From Paenibacillus sp. J23TS9 (GTDB lineage Bacteria > Bacillota > Bacilli > Paenibacillales > Paenibacillaceae), in the NCBI RefSeq assembly GCF_018403225.1, contig NZ_BOSG01000001.1, positions 3,270,825 through 3,334,824 of the forward strand: a stretch of 64,000 nt of DNA, given 5' to 3'. Each line of letters opens with the position of its first letter. Within the stretch, counting starts at the first letter, position 1. Positions 1 through 7,869 of this stretch are shown here, in pieces. The translations under genes and the position numbers were made by a program. Below the pieces are notes generated by a model that was given only the letters and a program-made list of their open reading frames with translations, was not told the DNA's origin and did no database searches.

Positions 1-1000
1 CTTTATGCACCGCGCCTGCGGAAGAAACAACATTCTCCTCCATCATCGTGCTGCCGAAGTCGTTACAGCCGTAGCTGAGCGACAATTTGCCGACTTCAGG
101 TCCCATCGTTACCCAAGAGGATTGAAGATTCGGAACATTATCGAGCACAAGGCGGCCAATCGCGACCGTTTTCAGATAAGCTTCCGGTGTTTCACGCTCA
201 CGCTTCAGGCTCGTATTGTCCGGCTGGAACGTAAACGGAATGAAGGCAAGGAAACCTTTAGAGTCATAGCCGTTAGCCACGCACTCATCCTGCGCCTCAC
301 GGACACGCAGCATATGCAGGGCACGCTCTTCCATCGATTCACCAAAGCCGATAACCATCGTTGCGGTTGTATTCATGCCGACTTTATGAGCCATCTGCAT
401 GACATCCATCCAATCGCGCCAGGTGCCTTTATGACGGCTGATTTTTTTACGAATGCGGTCATCCAGAATCTCGGCTCCTCCGCCAGGCAGCGAATCAAGA
501 CCCGCAGCTTTAAGCTCTCTCATAACCTCTTCCAAAGGGAGCCCGGATACTTCCTGCATTTTGCGAATTTCCGCCGGAGAGAAGGAGTGCATAGTAATAT
601 TCGGGAACCGCTGCTTGATACCACGAAGCAGATCCGTGTAATAACTGAATGGCAGGTCCGGATTCGTACCGCCCTGCATCAGGATTTCGGTTCCGTCTAC
701 ATCCTCGGTTTCCTTGATTTTCTGAAAGATAACCTCGTCGTTCAGCAGGTACCCTTCGTTATGCCCCGGTCTGCGGTAAAATGCACAAAAGGTGCAAAAG
801 GTATCGCATACGTTTGTATAGTTGACATTCCGTCCAATCACAAATGTTGTAATCGGATCCGGATGTTTTCTTTTCATCATGATATCGGCGGCATGGCCCA
901 TTTTTTCAATTTCGTCACTCTCAAACAGGGTCACGCTGTCTTCCAAATTCAGACGTTCACCCCGCAGCGCTTTGTCCAAGATCTGATTTACTGTGCTCAT
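1..1000 (-). CDS. mqnC: Cyclic dehypoxanthinyl futalosine synthase MqnC (C-terminus cut by window edge)
   Basis: Radical SAM enzyme that cyclises dehypoxanthine futalosine in the futalosine route to menaquinone. The reading frame starts MSTVNQILDKALRGERL at 1000 and is open to the window edge, so about 333 residues are present and the C-terminus is missing. The radical SAM cluster motif CxxxCxxC is visible as CDTFCTFC around residue 67, followed by AFYRRPGHNEGYLL, typical of the MqnC/MqnE group; MqnC rather than MqnE is inferred from the overall sequence (e.g. GGTNPDLP, HSFSPAEI). An AAGGAGG site lies about 9 bases upstream of the ATG. The family is cytoplasmic and oxygen-sensitive. No partner mqn gene is in the window, so pathway context is from family knowledge only. 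Confidence 0.88.
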   Translation of the reverse strand, partial: MSTVNQILDKALRGERLNLEDSVTLFESDEIEKMGHAADIMMKRKHPDPITTFVIGRNVNYTNVCDTFCTFCAFYRRPGHNEGYLLNDEVIFQKIKETEDVDGTEILMQGGTNPDLPFSYYTDLLRGIKQRFPNITMHSFSPAEIRKMQEVSGLPLEEVMRELKAAGLDSLPGGGAEILDDRIRKKISRHKGTWRDWMDVMQMAHKVGMNTTATMVIGFGESMEERALHMLRVREAQDECVANGYDSKGFLAFIPFTFQPDNTSLKRERETPEAYLKTVAIGRLVLDNVPNLQSSWVTMGPEVGKLSLSYGCNDFGSTMMEENVVSSAGAVHK

Positions 1001-1185
1001 CTCCGGCAGCCTCCTTATCATATGGCAATTTTAAAAATTATATAGAACTTATTTCCTTAAACCATCCATACCATCTTATCATAATTTCCCTATGAGAAAA
1101 ACTTCACTTTCTTTTTTCTCTTTTCTATTTTAGCTTAAATCCCGTCAGTCCAAGGATGTTCTATCCTCTTTTTCACAAAATAGAC

Positions 1186-1219
1186 ACAAAAAGAGAGCCC
1201 GCAAGAAAGCGGTGCTCTC
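1186..1219 (-). terminator. Terminator of the met operon
   Basis: Read on the minus strand, GAGAGCACCGC pairs with GCGGGCTCTC across a short loop and is followed by a run of five T. It sits 9 bases past the metC stop. Confidence 0.85.
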
Positions 1220-1227
1220 AACATTCA

Positions 1228-2406
1228 TTACCCTTGCAAAGCCTGATCCAGATCTGCGATCAAATCATCGATATCTTCAAGTCCAACGGAGAAGCGAAGC
1301 AAACCGTCCGTAATGCCGCGTTCAAGTCGAACCTCGGCAGGCATCGCTGCATGGGACATCATGGCTGGATAAGAAAGAATGCTCTCCACCGCACCCAAAC
1401 TCACAGCCACGAGCGGAATGCTTACCTTATTCAGCACCTGTTTGGCGCGTTCGCCGGAGCCTACGTCGAAGGATACGACAGCTCCATAACCGGTAGACTG
1501 CTTTTCATGAACCTCACGGCCAGGATGATCCAGCAGACCAGGATAGTACACGTGATCAATGTCCGGGCGTCCCTTCAGCCAAGCAGCCAGTACAGCCGCA
1601 CTTTGCTCACTATGGTTCATTCGTGCCTGCAAAGTTTTCATTCCCCGCATGAGCAGCCAGGAATCCTGCACTCCCAGCACAGTGCCCAGTCCATTCTGAA
1701 GCTGCTTGAGCTGTGTGCCAATGGAGTGAGTCCGCGCTACGGCCAGTCCTGCCAGCACATCACTGTGTCCCCCCAGAAACTTGGTGGCACTATGCAGCAC
1801 AATATCAACCCCAAGCTCAATCGGCCGTTGGTAATATGGCGTCATAAACGTGTTATCCAGCATCGTCAGGAGATCATGCTCCTGTGCCCAGGAGGTAACC
1901 GCCGCAATGTCGGTAATTTTCAGGGTAGGATTCGATGGTGTTTCCATATAAACAGCCTTGGTATTTGGCTTCAAAGCTGCCTTAACCTGATCCAGATCCG
2001 TCATATCCACAAAGGTGCTTTCAATGCCAAGACGGCTCAGAATGCTGGTGAGCAAACGATATGTACCGCCGTATACATCTTCCGTCACAATCATATGGTC
2101 GCCTGCGGACAGCATCATGAAAGTGCTGGAGATGGCGGCCATGCCGGAGGAATAGGCAAACCCGCGAACTCCGCCTTCGAGCAGAGCGATGTAATCCTCA
2201 AGCACCTGGCGCGTCGGGTTGCCGGAACGGCTGTAGTCATGAACCGGAGGATTGAAAACATCCTCATGGTGAAAGGTTGAAGCCTGGTAGATCGGTACGC
2301 TTGATGCTCCGGTGGTGCTATCAATTTCGGAACCAAAATGCAAAAGCTTGGTTGCAAACTTTAATTTATTTTCATGGCTGTTTTGCTCTTTACCGTTATC
2401 ACTCAT
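1228..2406 (-). CDS. metC: Cystathionine beta-lyase MetC (PLP-dependent)
   Basis: PLP enzyme of the Cys/Met metabolism family; splits cystathionine into homocysteine, pyruvate and ammonia. 392 residues from the ATG at 2406. The PLP lysine is in HSATKFLGGHSD, and SSGMAA, YGGTYR and LDNTF are the usual cofactor-pocket motifs. The ATG at 2406 is preferred because AAGGGGG lies upstream at good spacing; a TTG at 2424 is also possible. The start overlaps the metI stop by 8 bases, so translation is probably coupled. It is the last gene of metA-metI-metC. It is about as similar to cystathionine gamma-synthases as to lyases; the lyase call rests on position after metI, as in B. subtilis. Confidence 0.85.
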   Translation of the reverse strand: MSDNGKEQNSHENKLKFATKLLHFGSEIDSTTGASSVPIYQASTFHHEDVFNPPVHDYSRSGNPTRQVLEDYIALLEGGVRGFAYSSGMAAISSTFMMLSAGDHMIVTEDVYGGTYRLLTSILSRLGIESTFVDMTDLDQVKAALKPNTKAVYMETPSNPTLKITDIAAVTSWAQEHDLLTMLDNTFMTPYYQRPIELGVDIVLHSATKFLGGHSDVLAGLAVARTHSIGTQLKQLQNGLGTVLGVQDSWLLMRGMKTLQARMNHSEQSAAVLAAWLKGRPDIDHVYYPGLLDHPGREVHEKQSTGYGAVVSFDVGSGERAKQVLNKVSIPLVAVSLGAVESILSYPAMMSHAAMPAEVRLERGITDGLLRFSVGLEDIDDLIADLDQALQG

Positions 2407-3586
2407 GATGCTTTCCCCCTTCAATTTCCTCTATGGCAGCGTCCAGCGCCCCTCCGAGATCTGCAATCAAATCATCGATATGTTCAATACCGACCGAGAA
2501 TCGCAGCAGTCTGTCGTCCACGCCTACCGCTTTACGAATTTCTTCTGGAATATCCGCATGGGTTTGAACAGCCGGATAGGTCATCAGAGATTCCACTCCA
2601 CCCAGACTTTCGGCAAATGCGATCAGCTGAATGTGGCGGAGAATGGGCTCCACATAGCTGGCATCCTTCACTTTAAAGGAGAAAATTCCCGTATTCCCGC
2701 TGGACTGCCTGTTTTGAATATCATGCCCCGGGTGATCCGGGAAAGCCGGATGAAACACTTCGTCAACTGCAGGATGTGTCTTCAGGAATTCAGCAATCAC
2801 CTTGGCGTTACTCTCATGCCGCTCCATCCGCAGCGCAAGGGTCTTCATCCCTCTCATCAGCTGATAAGAATCACTGGCTCCCAGTACAGCGCCGATAGAG
2901 TTATGCAGAAAGAACATTTCTTCCGACAGCTCTTTACCTTTGGTCACAATCAGACCTGCCAGCACATCATTGTGCCCGCCCAAATACTTGGTTGCGCTAT
3001 GGATGACAATGTCGGCTCCAAGCTCGATCGGACGCTGGAAGAACGGCGTAAGCAGCGTGTTGTCCACAATGGTCAGCAGCTGATGTCGCTTGGCCCAGGC
3101 TGCAACCTTTTCGATATCCGTGATCATCATCAATGGATTCGTTGGGGTCTCAATAAATACTGCCTTCGTTTCCGGACGTCTGCATTTCTCGAGTTCATCC
3201 AGGCTATTCGTATCGATGTATGTCGCAGCAACACCGAATTTTGAAAAGATTCTTTCGAGCATGCGGTATGTACCACCATACAAATCCAGGGATACTATCA
3301 GATGGTCACCTTGCCCGAACAATGAAAAGATGGTTTGCAGCGCCGCCATACCGGAGCTGCACGCAAAACCGGCGTCTCCAGATTCCAGCTGCGCAGAAGC
3401 ATCTTCCAGAACTTTACGGGTCGGGCTCTTCGTTCTTGCATAATCAAACCCCGTGCTTTGACCAAGCTTGGGATGACGGAACGCTGTCGCCTGATAAATC
3501 GGAAAATTCACTGCTCCAGTCGCCGGATCTTCGAGCGAGCCAATCTGTGCAAGTCTACTTTCAATGTTTAATGGTTTCTTCTCCAT
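2399..3586 (-). CDS. metI: Cystathionine gamma-synthase / O-acetylhomoserine thiolyase MetI
   Basis: PLP enzyme that joins an activated homoserine to cysteine (or sulfide) to give cystathionine (or homocysteine). 395 residues from the ATG at 3586, which has GGGGGAG six bases upstream; an in-frame ATG at 3601 lacks a good site. PLP lysine in HSATKYLGGHND; also SSGMAALQT, YGGTYRM, VDNTLLTP. The protein lines up from end to end with B. subtilis MetI (STGFDYARTKSPTR near the start, AESLGGVESLMTYPA near the end). It lies between metA and metC with a gap of about 40 bases and an 8-base overlap respectively, so one S-box-controlled transcript is likely. Confidence 0.9.
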   Translation of the reverse strand: MEKKPLNIESRLAQIGSLEDPATGAVNFPIYQATAFRHPKLGQSTGFDYARTKSPTRKVLEDASAQLESGDAGFACSSGMAALQTIFSLFGQGDHLIVSLDLYGGTYRMLERIFSKFGVAATYIDTNSLDELEKCRRPETKAVFIETPTNPLMMITDIEKVAAWAKRHQLLTIVDNTLLTPFFQRPIELGADIVIHSATKYLGGHNDVLAGLIVTKGKELSEEMFFLHNSIGAVLGASDSYQLMRGMKTLALRMERHESNAKVIAEFLKTHPAVDEVFHPAFPDHPGHDIQNRQSSGNTGIFSFKVKDASYVEPILRHIQLIAFAESLGGVESLMTYPAVQTHADIPEEIRKAVGVDDRLLRFSVGIEHIDDLIADLGGALDAAIEEIEGGKHHE

Positions 3587-3625
3587 AAAGGTCTCCCCCA
3601 TATTCTCTTTTAATGGATGCTTTGA

Positions 3626-4561
3626 TCAGATCTGCGGCCAAACTTCTGCAGCCTCTTCAATGTCATAAGGTGTTTCCTGATATACATAGTAATTCAGCCA
3701 ATTAGAGAATAATAAGTTTGCATGGGCCCGCCATACCGTAGGAGGAATCCTAGTCGGATCATCATTCGGGTAATAATGCTTAGGAATTTCCATCTCCATG
3801 CCCTTGGCAATATCGCGTTCATACTCCCATTTCAGGGAATACGGATCATATTCTGAATGGCCCGTCACGAAAATCTGTTTGCCGTCTTTGGTAGCCACCA
3901 GATAAATTCCTGCTTCCTCGGATTCCGACAAAATTTCCAGCTCATCAATGATCTCGATGTCCTCGCGCCGTACTTCTGTATGACGGGACTGGGGTACATA
4001 AAAGACTTCATCAAATCCGCGCAAAAGCTTGACGTTTTGCTGATTAGTCGTGTGTGGAAATACGCCGAAGCATTTTTTCGCCAGATCCCATTTCGGAACA
4101 CCAAAATGATGATACAATCCTGCCTGCGAGGCCCAACAGATATGCAGCGTCGAGGTGACATTGGTTTTGGACCAATCCATAATTTCCTGAAGCTCATCCC
4201 AGTAATTCACATCTTCAAAATCCATCTGCTCCACGGGAGCACCGGTAATAATCATGCCGTCAAAACGGCGGTGGCGCACCTCGTCAAACGTCTTATAAAA
4301 AGCCTCAAGATGCTCCTGAGAGGTATTTTTGGATGTATGCGAGCTTGGATGCAGCAGCGTGATCTCGACCTGTAGCGGTGAGTTGCCCAGAAGGCGCAGC
4401 AGCTGCGTTTCGGTCGTTTCCTTGGTCGGCATAATGTTCAGGATCGCGATCCGCAGGGGACGGATATCTTGATGGTAAGCCTTGCTGTCATCCATCACGA
4501 AAATATTTTCTCCGCTTAGAATCTCTTTGGCCGGCAGGGTATCCGGAATTTTAATCGGCAT
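3626..4561 (-). CDS. metA: Homoserine O-acetyltransferase, MetA family
   Basis: Activates homoserine for methionine synthesis using acyl-CoA. 311 residues, full family length. The catalytic cysteine is C142 in [14 protein letters not shown], and the His/Glu pair is in [11 protein letters not shown]. Residue 111 is glutamate (GAPVEQMDF), the residue linked in this family to acetyl-CoA use, whereas the E. coli succinyl-CoA enzyme has glycine there; despite frequent annotation as a succinyltransferase, acetyl transfer is therefore the better inference. First gene of metA-metI-metC, about 65 bases downstream of the S-box terminator. MetI accepting O-acetylhomoserine would fit. Confidence 0.92.
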   Translation of the reverse strand: MPIKIPDTLPAKEILSGENIFVMDDSKAYHQDIRPLRIAILNIMPTKETTETQLLRLLGNSPLQVEITLLHPSSHTSKNTSQEHLEAFYKTFDEVRHRRFDGMIITGAPVEQMDFEDVNYWDELQEIMDWSKTNVTSTLHICWASQAGLYHHFGVPKWDLAKKCFGVFPHTTNQQNVKLLRGFDEVFYVPQSRHTEVRREDIEIIDELEILSESEEAGIYLVATKDGKQIFVTGHSEYDPYSLKWEYERDIAKGMEMEIPKHYYPNDDPTRIPPTVWRAHANLLFSNWLNYYVYQETPYDIEEAAEVWPQI

Positions 4562-4621
4562 GATTCAACACTCCTTTTTTGTTAAGGTGGCGAAAATCAT
4601 TCGGGGAGCAAGGTGTATATA

Positions 4622-4659
4622 ACAAAAAATGACCTTCTCATTGCATAGAGAAAGGTCAT
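4622..4659 (-). terminator. S-box regulatory terminator
   Basis: ATGACCTTTCTC pairs with GAGAAGGTCAT and is followed by TTTTTTG on the minus strand. It is the OFF-state hairpin of the metA leader. Confidence 0.93.
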
Positions 4660-4800
4660 CACGTTAATTCATACGCCTCTCTCATCTGTCAGGAAACAGC
4701 TGCTAGCTGCATCATGTTCCTGCAAGAATTAGCACCGTGCGTAACATACGCCGGTTGCCGGGTTTCATCGGGCTAGTCCCTCCACCTGCTCTTGATAAGA
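4629..4800 (-). promoter_or_regulatory. S-box (SAM-I) riboswitch upstream of metA
   Basis: On the minus strand the aptamer starts CTTATCAAGAGCAGGTGG near 4799 and contains the conserved GGGACTAGCCC, GAAACCCGGCAACC, GGTGCTAATTC and GACAGATGAGAG blocks, ending near 4679. The expression platform then forms the terminator at 4622-4659. When SAM is plentiful, the aptamer should favour termination before metA. A possible -10 (TAATAT, 4808-4813 reverse complement) puts the transcript start at the first aptamer base; no convincing -35 is seen. Confidence 0.97.
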
Positions 4801-4967
4801 TTTCGCAATATTAAATTTTGATTTAAATATGGATCATGTTCCTTACTTTAATTCATTATCCTATCCTTCGTCAAGATGCTCACGGTCAGACCTTAAATTT
4901 TTTCTTCACCTATTTCCAGCCTTTGTCATACGCTGTAAGCGGGATCGCCGGGCGAGCCATTTTCTTC

Positions 4968-4996
4968 TTGAAAGGTCCATGGCCCGGCGTTATACT
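4968..4996 (+). promoter_or_regulatory. Predicted sigma-A promoter of corA
   Basis: TTGAAA (4968-4973), 17-base spacer, TATACT (4991-4996): five of six matches at each box. A start near 5003 leaves about 250 bases of leader before corA. Confidence 0.7.
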
Positions 4997-5002
4997 AGAC
5001 AA

Positions 5003-5253
5003 GTGTTTAAACCTATATGACAGAGGTGACATGTAAGATGGAAGGCGACCCGAGCCCGAAGCTGAATGCAAATGAACACAACTGCATAGAACTGATATCA
5101 GCTTGCCGGCATAGGGAAGTTTTCGTTGCTTTTGTCAATGTACTCCTTCTCTAACCCTCTATTTCCGGCCGGTAATGCTGATTTCTTTCCTGTGCTCTAA
5201 ACAAGCGTTTCCCTGATCATGCATCGCGTGAGGGGATGGAGGAGTGAAATCAT
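5003..5253 (+). other. Long 5' leader of corA, unidentified
   Basis: About 250 bases between the predicted start site and corA with no credible reading frame. It holds AGAGGTGACATGTAAG near 5021, an ATATCAGCTTGCCGGCATAGG segment near 5096, a pyrimidine-rich stretch CTCCTTCTCTAACC near 5142 that could pair with the GGATGGAGGAG ribosome site, and CCCT/AGGG arms near 5212 and 5231. It does not match the M-box (ykoK) consensus as I know it, and no intrinsic terminator is seen, so any control would more likely be at translation. Confidence 0.4.
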
Positions 5254-6189
5254 ATGAAAATCCGGTTGGTGAACGACGGCGTTTTCAGCCCGATCGACGA
5301 CATTCAAACCGCACTAACAGCCCCACCCGCAGGATTCTACTGGATCGATGCGGATGTTGACGACCTTACCCTATTGCAGCCTTTGTTTTCCCTGCATGAT
5401 TTGGCGGTGGAAGACTGTCTGAGTGAGGAAGAACAGCGTCCCAAGATCGAAATTTACGAAAGCCACTATTTTATCGTTGTAAGCTCTATACGTTTTGATG
5501 ACGAGGAAATTTTCATGCGTGCACTCAACGTCTTTTTGGGCCGCCATTTTATCATTACGGTGACCAAGCAAAAGATTAATGAGCTGCGCTCTCTTAAGCC
5601 GATTTTATGGGAACAGGAAGTCAGCACACCGGACCGCTTTTTATATCTGCTGATTGACTTGGTTGTGGACAATTACTTTACAGTCGGCGACCGGATCGAG
5701 GCCAAGATTGAGAAGCTGGAAGAAGACATCCTGATGCATACGAAAAAATCCCATCTGAATGAAATCATCGGTTTGCGCAGCGAGATTTTATGGCTGAAAA
5801 AGGTATTGGTCCCTCAGAAGGAAGTCATCAATACTCTGAATAAAAGAGATCTCCGGCTGATTGATGATCAGCTGCAAAAATATTTCAGCGACATTTACGA
5901 AAATGCCGTGAAGATTTCCGAAAACTTTGACACATTCCGCGATCTGATGGGTAACCTTCGTGAGGCCTACCAATCCAGTATCGCCAATCGTGCCAACGAA
6001 ATCATGCGTGTTTTTACTGCCATTACGACGATATTCATGCCGTTGACCGTTATTACCGGGATTTACGGGATGAACTTTGATTATATACCTGAAATACATT
6101 GGAAGTACGGCTATTACTCCATCATCGGCGTCATGGTTTTGCTTGGCATCAGCATGGTGCTCATATTCCGGAAAAAGGACTGGATCTGA
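5254..6189 (+). CDS. corA: Magnesium/cobalt transporter CorA
   Basis: CorA-type divalent cation channel, which forms a pentamer in the membrane. 311 residues. The N-terminal two thirds is the cytoplasmic alpha/beta and long-helix domain; two membrane segments follow near residues 255-275 and 288-305. The signature YGMNF sits at the end of the first membrane helix, then the loop DYIPEIHWKYGY and the basic tail RKKDWI. GGAGG lies 10 bases before the ATG. It stands alone, with its own promoter, a long leader and a strong terminator. Mg2+ is the expected main substrate; the metal cannot be settled from sequence. Confidence 0.93.
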   Translation: MKIRLVNDGVFSPIDDIQTALTAPPAGFYWIDADVDDLTLLQPLFSLHDLAVEDCLSEEEQRPKIEIYESHYFIVVSSIRFDDEEIFMRALNVFLGRHFIITVTKQKINELRSLKPILWEQEVSTPDRFLYLLIDLVVDNYFTVGDRIEAKIEKLEEDILMHTKKSHLNEIIGLRSEILWLKKVLVPQKEVINTLNKRDLRLIDDQLQKYFSDIYENAVKISENFDTFRDLMGNLREAYQSSIANRANEIMRVFTAITTIFMPLTVITGIYGMNFDYIPEIHWKYGYYSIIGVMVLLGISMVLIFRKKDWI

Positions 6190-6211
6190 AAGAATTCGGA
6201 TTCCCACGTAC

Positions 6212-6259
6212 AAAGGACGAAGTTATGCTTTTAACAATAAAAGCTACTTCGTCCTTTTT
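6212..6259 (+). terminator. Terminator of corA
   Basis: AAAGGACGAAGT pairs with ACTTCGTCCTTT around a 20-base A/T-rich loop, followed by TTTTT. The stem is symmetric and may also serve the converging HRDC gene. Confidence 0.85.
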
Positions 6260-6295
6260 GCGTTTCCAAGATGCCTCGACTCCAGCCGCTCCTGA

Positions 6296-7300
6296 TTATC
6301 CCGCGTTTCTTCTGCTCTCGCCTTCCCTGCGGAAACGCATCCGGATCAGACGCAAACGTTCATAGCGCAGCTCCATCACAGAACCTGCCGCTGCTTCCTG
6401 ACCGTATACCCGTTGCAGGATTGGCTTCAAAAGCCCATCACCCAGTTCTTCGAAGGCGTTCCAGACCTCTGACTGTTCTGACTGCGGCATCTCCTGCAGT
6501 TCTCCTGCGATCAAAGGATCCACATCATAGCCTTCCTTCTCCAACTGTTCCAGCGATTCCACCAGCTCACGTCTTGTCAGACTGCTTTCCTGCTCCATCT
6601 GCTCCAGACGTTTGCCTTCACTAATGCCTCTTAGCAGCATTTGCTTGGTCCGGTATTTATCCAGGTCCTGCTTGTATTTCAGCTCCTTCTGCTTGTAAAC
6701 CCAGGATTCATAAGTATGCTCATCCAGCATGTCCAGAGCCCAGTCCAGCGGGAAGCTATGGCTGCGCGCATGGCCTGAAGTCAAGTTCAGAATATCCGCT
6801 CCATATTCCACAGCCTTGTTCTCTCCTACGCCCGGAAGCTGCAGCAGCTCTTCCAAAGTCATCGGTATAAAAGTACTGATGAGTCTTAGAAGCCTGTTGG
6901 TCGCAATGAAATAGGGTGCCTTTCGTTCTGACGCTGCTTTTTTGCGTCTCCAGGCACATAGCTCATTGTATAGCGCCTCTTGGTAGTTCAGTTCACTGTA
7001 GCAGTAGAGCTTCTGGATGGGCTGGCTTCTCCCCTTCTGACCCTCCTCATCAAGCAGCATGCCATCGATTAATGGCCTGAAGCCTTGACCAAGCCTAACC
7101 GCGAGCTCATGTCGGTAAATGTATAGCATTTCATTCCACGAGCCGCCTTCATACCAAATGTTTTCCTGAACCTCCCCGCTGCTATGCATATCCCTCCAGC
7201 CCAGTTTCCAAGCACCTTCGGCTTCTCCAATCCATACTTCTGCCTTGCTTTCGTCGCCCCCGCTTTCCTTGACCAAACGATTCATAAAAACAATCTGCAT
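6296..7300 (-). CDS. HRDC domain-containing protein
   Basis: 334 residues from the ATG at 7300, chosen because GGAGGT lies 8 bases upstream; an in-frame TTG at 7357 lies inside the terminator hairpin. Residues about 120-190 form an HRDC domain (ELCAWRRKKAASERKAPYF, then ATNRLLRLIS and LLQLPGVGENKAVEYG), the nucleic-acid-binding helical fold found at the C-terminus of RecQ and RNase D. No helicase or nuclease domain is attached; the N-terminal 110 residues and the charged C-terminal helical region are not recognised. It is read from a promoter at 7399-7426 through a leader holding a terminator. Nucleic-acid binding is inferred; the biological role is unknown. Confidence 0.75.
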   Translation of the reverse strand: MQIVFMNRLVKESGGDESKAEVWIGEAEGAWKLGWRDMHSSGEVQENIWYEGGSWNEMLYIYRHELAVRLGQGFRPLIDGMLLDEEGQKGRSQPIQKLYCYSELNYQEALYNELCAWRRKKAASERKAPYFIATNRLLRLISTFIPMTLEELLQLPGVGENKAVEYGADILNLTSGHARSHSFPLDWALDMLDEHTYESWVYKQKELKYKQDLDKYRTKQMLLRGISEGKRLEQMEQESSLTRRELVESLEQLEKEGYDVDPLIAGELQEMPQSEQSEVWNAFEELGDGLLKPILQRVYGQEAAAGSVMELRYERLRLIRMRFRREGESRRNAG

Positions 7301-7332
7301 TCTTGTGACCTCCATCATAAAATCAGCACAAC

Positions 7333-7371
7333 AAAAAGCACCTCTCTTAAAATGCAAGAGAGGTGCTTCCC
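7333..7371 (-). terminator. Attenuator-like terminator in the HRDC gene leader
   Basis: AAGCACCTCTCTT pairs with AAGAGAGGTGCTT and is followed by TTTTTG on the minus strand. It lies between the gene's own promoter (7399-7426) and its start (7300), and no gene precedes it on that strand, so it can only act on this transcript. Confidence 0.8.
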
Positions 7372-7398
7372 CGAAATAAGATTATGCTGTTATTCAAG

Positions 7399-7426
7399 AT
7401 CATACCACATCATCATAATTGGTCAA
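7399..7426 (-). promoter_or_regulatory. Sigma-A promoter for the HRDC gene
   Basis: Minus strand TTGACC (7421-7426), 16-base spacer, TATGAT (7399-7404). It lies back to back with a TATAAT (7449-7454, plus strand) that could serve the divergent DUF3055-like gene. Confidence 0.75.
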
Positions 7427-7490
7427 TGAAAAACTGTGATTTTTGCTTTATAATAACAGGAAGATGAAACCTTTAGATTCAAGGAGTGAT

Positions 7491-7799
7491 ATGAACAGCA
7501 TGCCTCAGCATGGAGAACTGGATTTTTTAGCGGACAGCACAGAGCAGACCTCTACAAGGTTTGTCACTTTTCTGGGCCCATCCCTCAAACGTTTTGATCT
7601 CGCCGTAACCAACACAGCGTTATTCTACGGAAAAAGCCTTGTGGCTGATTTACAGCAGGGAATCAGTGCCGTTATTGGTGCGGATGATGTGGAGGAGCCT
7701 GGATATCTCGAATCCGTCTTCAAGCTTTCTGAAGCGGAGGCAGCGGAGCTCCGGGAGTTTCTGAGCATGGTCGTCGGCATACCGTATTTTACGGATTAG
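7491..7799 (+). CDS. DUF3055-like small cytoplasmic protein
   Basis: 102 residues from the ATG at 7491, where AGGAG lies 4-5 bases upstream; earlier in-frame starts at 7443 (TTG) and 7464 lack a ribosome site. The block TRFVTFLGPSLKRFDLAVT, then YGKSLVADLQ, IGADDVEEPGYLE and AAELREFL fits what I know of the DUF3055 family found in Bacillales. No signal peptide or membrane segment. Function unknown. It is divergent from the HRDC gene and ends in a terminator shared with the converging ROK kinase gene. Confidence 0.75.
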   Translation: MNSMPQHGELDFLADSTEQTSTRFVTFLGPSLKRFDLAVTNTALFYGKSLVADLQQGISAVIGADDVEEPGYLESVFKLSEAEAAELREFLSMVVGIPYFTD

Positions 7800-7810
7800 G
7801 ACAGATATAA

Positions 7811-7852
7811 AAAGGACAAGGCCCCTTTGAAGGTGACCTTGTCCTTTTTTTT
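7811..7852. terminator. Bidirectional terminator
   Basis: AAAGGACAAGG pairs with CCTTGTCCTTT and is followed by eight T on the plus strand; the opposite side is A-rich too, so it can serve both the DUF3055-like gene and the ROK kinase gene. Confidence 0.85.
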
Positions 7853-7869
7853 GTTTGCTTTTTATAAGC

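Noticed and set aside
1156..3244. Long plus-strand frames opposite metC and metI
   Set aside because: They are shadows of the two PLP enzyme genes, with no ribosome sites and no family resemblance.
4829..5036. Two overlapping 60-residue frames before corA
   Set aside because: No ribosome site, they overlap the corA promoter, and the sequence looks random.
5003..5253. M-box Mg2+ riboswitch
   Set aside because: The expected AGGTGAGGCTCC and GTCNAGAGACGCCAATGGGT blocks are not found; kept only as an unidentified leader.
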